This document shows, in pieces, positions 13,304 to 14,480 of a stretch of 14,480 nt of DNA. Source of the stretch: Lentisphaerota bacterium (lineage in GTDB: Bacteria > Verrucomicrobiota > Lentisphaeria > Oligosphaerales > JAFGRS01); NCBI GenBank assembly GCA_012514865.1, contig JAAYZO010000315.1, positions 1 to 14,480 on the forward strand. Reading direction: 5' to 3'. The number at the start of each line of letters is the position of its first letter. Position 1 is the first letter of the stretch. Under the pieces are notes generated by a model. The model was not told the DNA's origin, searched no databases, and saw nothing but the letters and a program-made list of their open reading frames with translations. A program made the position numbers and the translations under genes.

Positions 13304-14332
13304 TCAGGCGTCGGCGGCAGTCCTGGCCCCGCGCATCATGGCGTCCACGTTCGCGACCGGCGAGTTGGCCATGACGCCCTCGCCGGTATTGAAGATATAG
13401 CCGCCCCGGGAGGCATTCTCCCGGACCATCCTCTCGGCAGCCGCGGCGACGTCCTCGGGGGTGCCGTCCCGCAGGAGGATCGGGTCGAAGTTGCCCATCA
13501 GGCAACGGTCGCTGCCGAGGGCGTCACGCACCCGCGAGAGGTCCACACCCTCGCCGACGTTGACCGCGCTGACCGGCAGTTGCGCCTGCCGTGCGAGGTG
13601 TGCCGGCGAGGTCTCCGCGGTGTGGTAGATGACGATCCCGCCGGCCGCCATCAGGGGCGCCGCCACCGCCGCCGCGGCCTCGGCGGCAAACTCGCTGAAC
13701 CAGTCCGTCGAGAGGAACTGCGACGACGCCACGCAGTCGCCGAGCCACAGCGCCTGGGCCCCCGCCGCCAGTTGCGCCTTGCCGAAGGCGATCTGGTGGT
13801 CGATGAAGAAGGACAGGTTGTCGCGCAGGAGACCGGGGTCGTCGAGCATCGTCATGAGGAGCGTGTCGATGCCGTAGATGAGGCCCAGGGTCGAGAACGG
13901 CGCGGCAATGCGGCCGGTCACGCAGGCCGTCTCGCCCAGCGCCGCGCGTACACGCCGCAGCATCTCGAGGTGCAGCGGCAGCCGCAGGTCGCGCTCGACA
14001 TCGGGCAGCCGGAAGCCCCGCAGGGTCGCGGGCGTCATCGGCAGGTAGGAAGACACCATCGCCGGGTGCTCCGGGTCGACGATCATCTCCAGACCGAGCG
14101 GCTCGAACTCGACGTAGTCATCGGGAAACACCATCGCCCAGTCATACCCGAAGCGCTCCACCGAGCGCACGATGGCCGCCACGGTGGCGTCGACGTCGGT
14201 GCGGCTCTGCTCGCAGGAGAGCCCGCTCCAGGTCATGTCGAACTCCAGGCCAAGCGCAAACACCGGGAGCCGTCTCGGCCGGCGCCCTGCGATGCAGGCC
14301 CTGATGTCATCCAGCACACCCTGGTAGGCCAC
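13304..14332 (-). CDS. Uroporphyrinogen-decarboxylase-family protein, MtaA/CmuA-like
   Basis: The product is 342 residues from a GTG at 14332, seven bases after GGAGG. Family features are the N-terminal LGLEFDM barrel opening, GRIAAPFSTLG (140-150), LWLGDCVAS (195-203), IYHTAETSP (235-243), LMGNFDP (278-284), DGTPEDVAAA (289-298) and the closing GYIFNTGEGVMANSPVANVDAMM (from 311). These match the corrinoid-dependent methyltransferase branch. That branch binds zinc through H-x-C and a later C. Here H237 is kept, the H-x-C Cys is Ala239, and the later PGC-type Cys is Glu318. It may thus lack normal zinc-thiol activation, or use another ligand set. The substrate is unknown. No corrinoid protein gene is adjacent. 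The E1 operon follows on the same strand beyond a strong hairpin. Confidence 0.85.
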   Translation of the reverse strand: MAYQGVLDDIRACIAGRRPRRLPVFALGLEFDMTWSGLSCEQSRTDVDATVAAIVRSVERFGYDWAMVFPDDYVEFEPLGLEMIVDPEHPAMVSSYLPMTPATLRGFRLPDVERDLRLPLHLEMLRRVRAALGETACVTGRIAAPFSTLGLIYGIDTLLMTMLDDPGLLRDNLSFFIDHQIAFGKAQLAAGAQALWLGDCVASSQFLSTDWFSEFAAEAAAAVAAPLMAAGGIVIYHTAETSPAHLARQAQLPVSAVNVGEGVDLSRVRDALGSDRCLMGNFDPILLRDGTPEDVAAAAERMVRENASRGGYIFNTGEGVMANSPVANVDAMMRGARTAADA

Positions 14333-14415
14333 GGAACGCCCTCCTATCCCTGGGGACTGCCGGGCCGCCAGCCCGTCGCCCCCTGTCGGCCCCGACGTTC
14401 AACGGGACGCCTCTT

Positions 14416-14421
14416 ACTCTA
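14416..14421 (-). promoter_or_regulatory. Putative -10 (TAGAGT) of the second UroD-family gene
   Basis: On the minus strand TAGAGT lies 83 bases before the start at 14332, the same distance and sequence as for the deacetylase-like gene. No -35 is visible. Low certainty. Confidence 0.3.
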
Positions 14422-14445
14422 GCACGCATAGTCGGCTCTTCCGGC

Positions 14446-14480
14446 GGATAGTCCCCACCCCGGCAAGCCGGTTCGGCGGA
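14446..14480. repeat. REP-like palindrome, cut by the window edge
   Basis: The sequence begins ggatagtcc and has the core ccggc-aa-gccgg (14460-14471), followed by ttcggcgga. It is the inverted counterpart of 6507-6547 and stops at the window end, where the right arm would be expected. Confidence 0.65.

Noticed and set aside
1..14480. tRNA, rRNA or phage genes
   Set aside because: None seen on either strand by reading. A tRNA scan was not run.

Overview
This is a GC-rich bacterial chromosomal window with strong Shine-Dalgarno sequences, long spurious antisense frames and many short GC-rich palindromes between genes. The gene mix is an assortment of uroporphyrinogen-decarboxylase-family (UroD) proteins, a NodB-like deacetylase, an ADP-ribosylglycohydrolase-family protein, a membrane spermidine-synthase-like protein and a decayed four-helix-bundle gene. 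That mix is what I associate with Planctomycetota, Armatimonadota, Hydrogenedentota and similar large environmental genomes. The phylum is an inference and I cannot fix it from this sequence. I see no rRNA, tRNA, CRISPR, phage or transposase gene.

Layout. Bases 1-263 are non-coding and hold a duplicated 20-bp hairpin motif around a second, perfect hairpin, then a promoter-like -10. Next come a forward beta-domain/NodB-like protein (264-1352) and a forward metallo-beta-lactamase-fold hydrolase (about 1430-2206), which converge on a reverse polysaccharide-deacetylase-like gene (2280-3332). Bases 3333-3906 hold a four-helix-bundle (S23-type) gene reduced by a large internal deletion. A reverse membrane protein with a central spermidine-synthase-like domain fills 3907-6165. 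A 620-bp gap (6166-6787) carries several dispersed repeats and precedes the forward ADP-ribosylglycohydrolase-family gene (6788-8290). That gene converges on a reverse UroD-family gene (8501-9631), which is divergent from an AraC-type regulator (9856-10695). After a hairpin-rich gap lies a reverse two-gene operon for the alpha and beta E1 subunits of a 2-oxo-acid dehydrogenase (13074-11136, with an 8-base gene overlap). Upstream of it on the same strand is a second UroD-family gene (13304-14332).

How the genes fit together. Only three groupings are supported: the forward pair at 264-2206, the translationally coupled E1 alpha/beta pair, and the divergent AraC/UroD pair. The E1 pair has no E2 or E3 in the window, so it must use partners encoded elsewhere or act alone. 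Both UroD-family proteins look like corrinoid- or small-molecule methyltransferases rather than heme enzymes, and the second lacks the cysteines of the usual zinc site. I found no clear multi-gene novel system. The most distinctive signals are the dispersed palindromic repeats, of which at least four kinds recur inside this one window, and their link to the decayed S23-type gene.
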